Positions 5,843 to 6,327 of a stretch of DNA of 6,327 nucleotides are shown here, one piece after another; the first letter of the stretch is position 1; every line of letters begins with the position of its first letter. The stretch is taken from contig JAAYHO010000506.1 of the NCBI GenBank assembly GCA_012735335.1, positions 1-6,327 on the forward strand. Direction: 5' to 3'. Made by a program: the position numbers and the translations under genes. The DNA comes from Gammaproteobacteria bacterium (lineage in GTDB: Bacteria > Pseudomonadota > Gammaproteobacteria > Pseudomonadales > Pseudomonadaceae). A model generated the notes under the pieces. The model worked only from the letters and a program-made list of their open reading frames with translations, was not told the DNA's origin and searched no databases.

Positions 5843-6327
5843 TGTCAGCGCCTGTTCATGCCATCGAGCCTTCGCGTTTTCGCGAAGCGCTCGGGCACTT
5901 TGCTTCCGGTATCACGGTGATCACGTCACAGCTTGATGGCGAGCCGCTCGGTTTCACCTGTCAGTCATTCTATAGCGTGTCGATGAGCCCGCCGCTGGTG
6001 TCGTTCAGCGTCATGGCTCGTTCGGCCAGCTACCCGAAGATTCGCCAGGCGGGCCGATTCGCAGTCAATATCCTGTCAGGTGATCAGGTCGGGATTTCCG
6101 ACCAGTTCGCTCGGCGCGGTGCGGAAAAGTGGCACGGCGTGGAATCGGGCGAGTCGCCACTGGGCAATCCGCTGATTGGCGGCAGTCTGCACTGGCTGGA
6201 CTGCGCCATTCACGCGGAGCACGCCGCGGGCGATCACCTGATCGTGATTGGTGAAGTAAAGGCGATAAGCCGGCCAAGGGCGGCGGAGACGCAGCCATTG
6301 CTGTATTTCAAAGGGCAGTATTGCAAC
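5842..6327 (+). CDS. Flavin reductase-family (FMN-binding split barrel) protein, 3' partial
   Basis: This frame runs open from ATG 5842 to the window edge, 162 codons. Family members are about 160-170 residues, so only a few residues are probably missing. The fold signature is clear: FREALGHFASGITVITS (about 13-29), GFTCQSFYSVSMSPPLVSFSV (about 37-57), then GRFAVNILS, KWHGV, GDHLIVIGEV (130-139) and PLLYFKGQY near the end. Such proteins bind FMN or FAD and use NAD(P)H to give reduced flavin, often for a partner monooxygenase. The start overlaps the mesD stop as TGATG with no strong Shine-Dalgarno (AGAGAG at 5825-5830 is the best), which suggests translational coupling to mesD. In context it may supply reduced flavin to the oxygen-requiring MesX/MesD reaction; that is inference. 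A flavoprotein of another specificity in the same fold is possible. Confidence 0.87.
   Translation, partial: MSAPVHAIEPSRFREALGHFASGITVITSQLDGEPLGFTCQSFYSVSMSPPLVSFSVMARSASYPKIRQAGRFAVNILSGDQVGISDQFARRGAEKWHGVESGESPLGNPLIGGSLHWLDCAIHAEHAAGDHLIVIGEVKAISRPRAAETQPLLYFKGQYCN

Overview
The window looks like chromosomal DNA from a moderately GC-rich gammaproteobacterium. Pseudomonas or a close relative such as Halopseudomonas is my best guess. That rests on gene content and protein style (MesX/MesD pair, MetR-like operator, RlpA-type lipoprotein) and is an inference, not a sequence match. There is no rRNA, tRNA, CRISPR array, insertion sequence or phage gene, and no gene-free stretch longer than about 190 bases.

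Layout: (1) Bases 1-603, + strand: the 3' part of a gene for an Mrr-type restriction-endonuclease-fold protein with a C-terminal topoisomerase-type zinc finger. Its frame is open to the left edge, so the true start lies outside. (2) Bases 673-3062, - strand, convergent with the first gene: a two-gene operon of CNNM/CorC-family membrane proteins. The first is long (DUF21, two CBS, CorC_HlyC) and the second short (DUF21 and degenerate CBS only), joined by an ATGA stop/start overlap. The leader of the long gene holds a nested inverted repeat that would fold over the ribosome-binding region. (3) Bases 3215-3607, - strand: a small RlpA-like double-psi beta-barrel lipoprotein. (4) Bases 3608-3795: a divergent promoter region with a perfect TGAA-N5-TTCA palindrome, the MetR consensus. 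(5) Bases 3796-6327, + strand: a tight three-gene operon, mesX (DUF1852), mesD (core methionine synthase) and a flavin-reductase-family gene that runs off the right edge.

The most interesting part is the last operon. MesD is a short MetE relative that keeps the zinc and homocysteine catalytic module but lacks the N-terminal folate-associated half of MetE. As I recall published work on folate-independent methionine synthases, MesD needs MesX and oxygen, and its methyl donor is unresolved. Here a flavin reductase gene starts inside the mesD stop codon, and a MetR-type operator sits just upstream of mesX. This supports a methionine-regulated, oxygen-dependent methyl-transfer system in which the third protein may supply reduced flavin. 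The CNNM pair and the RlpA protein have no obvious functional link to it.
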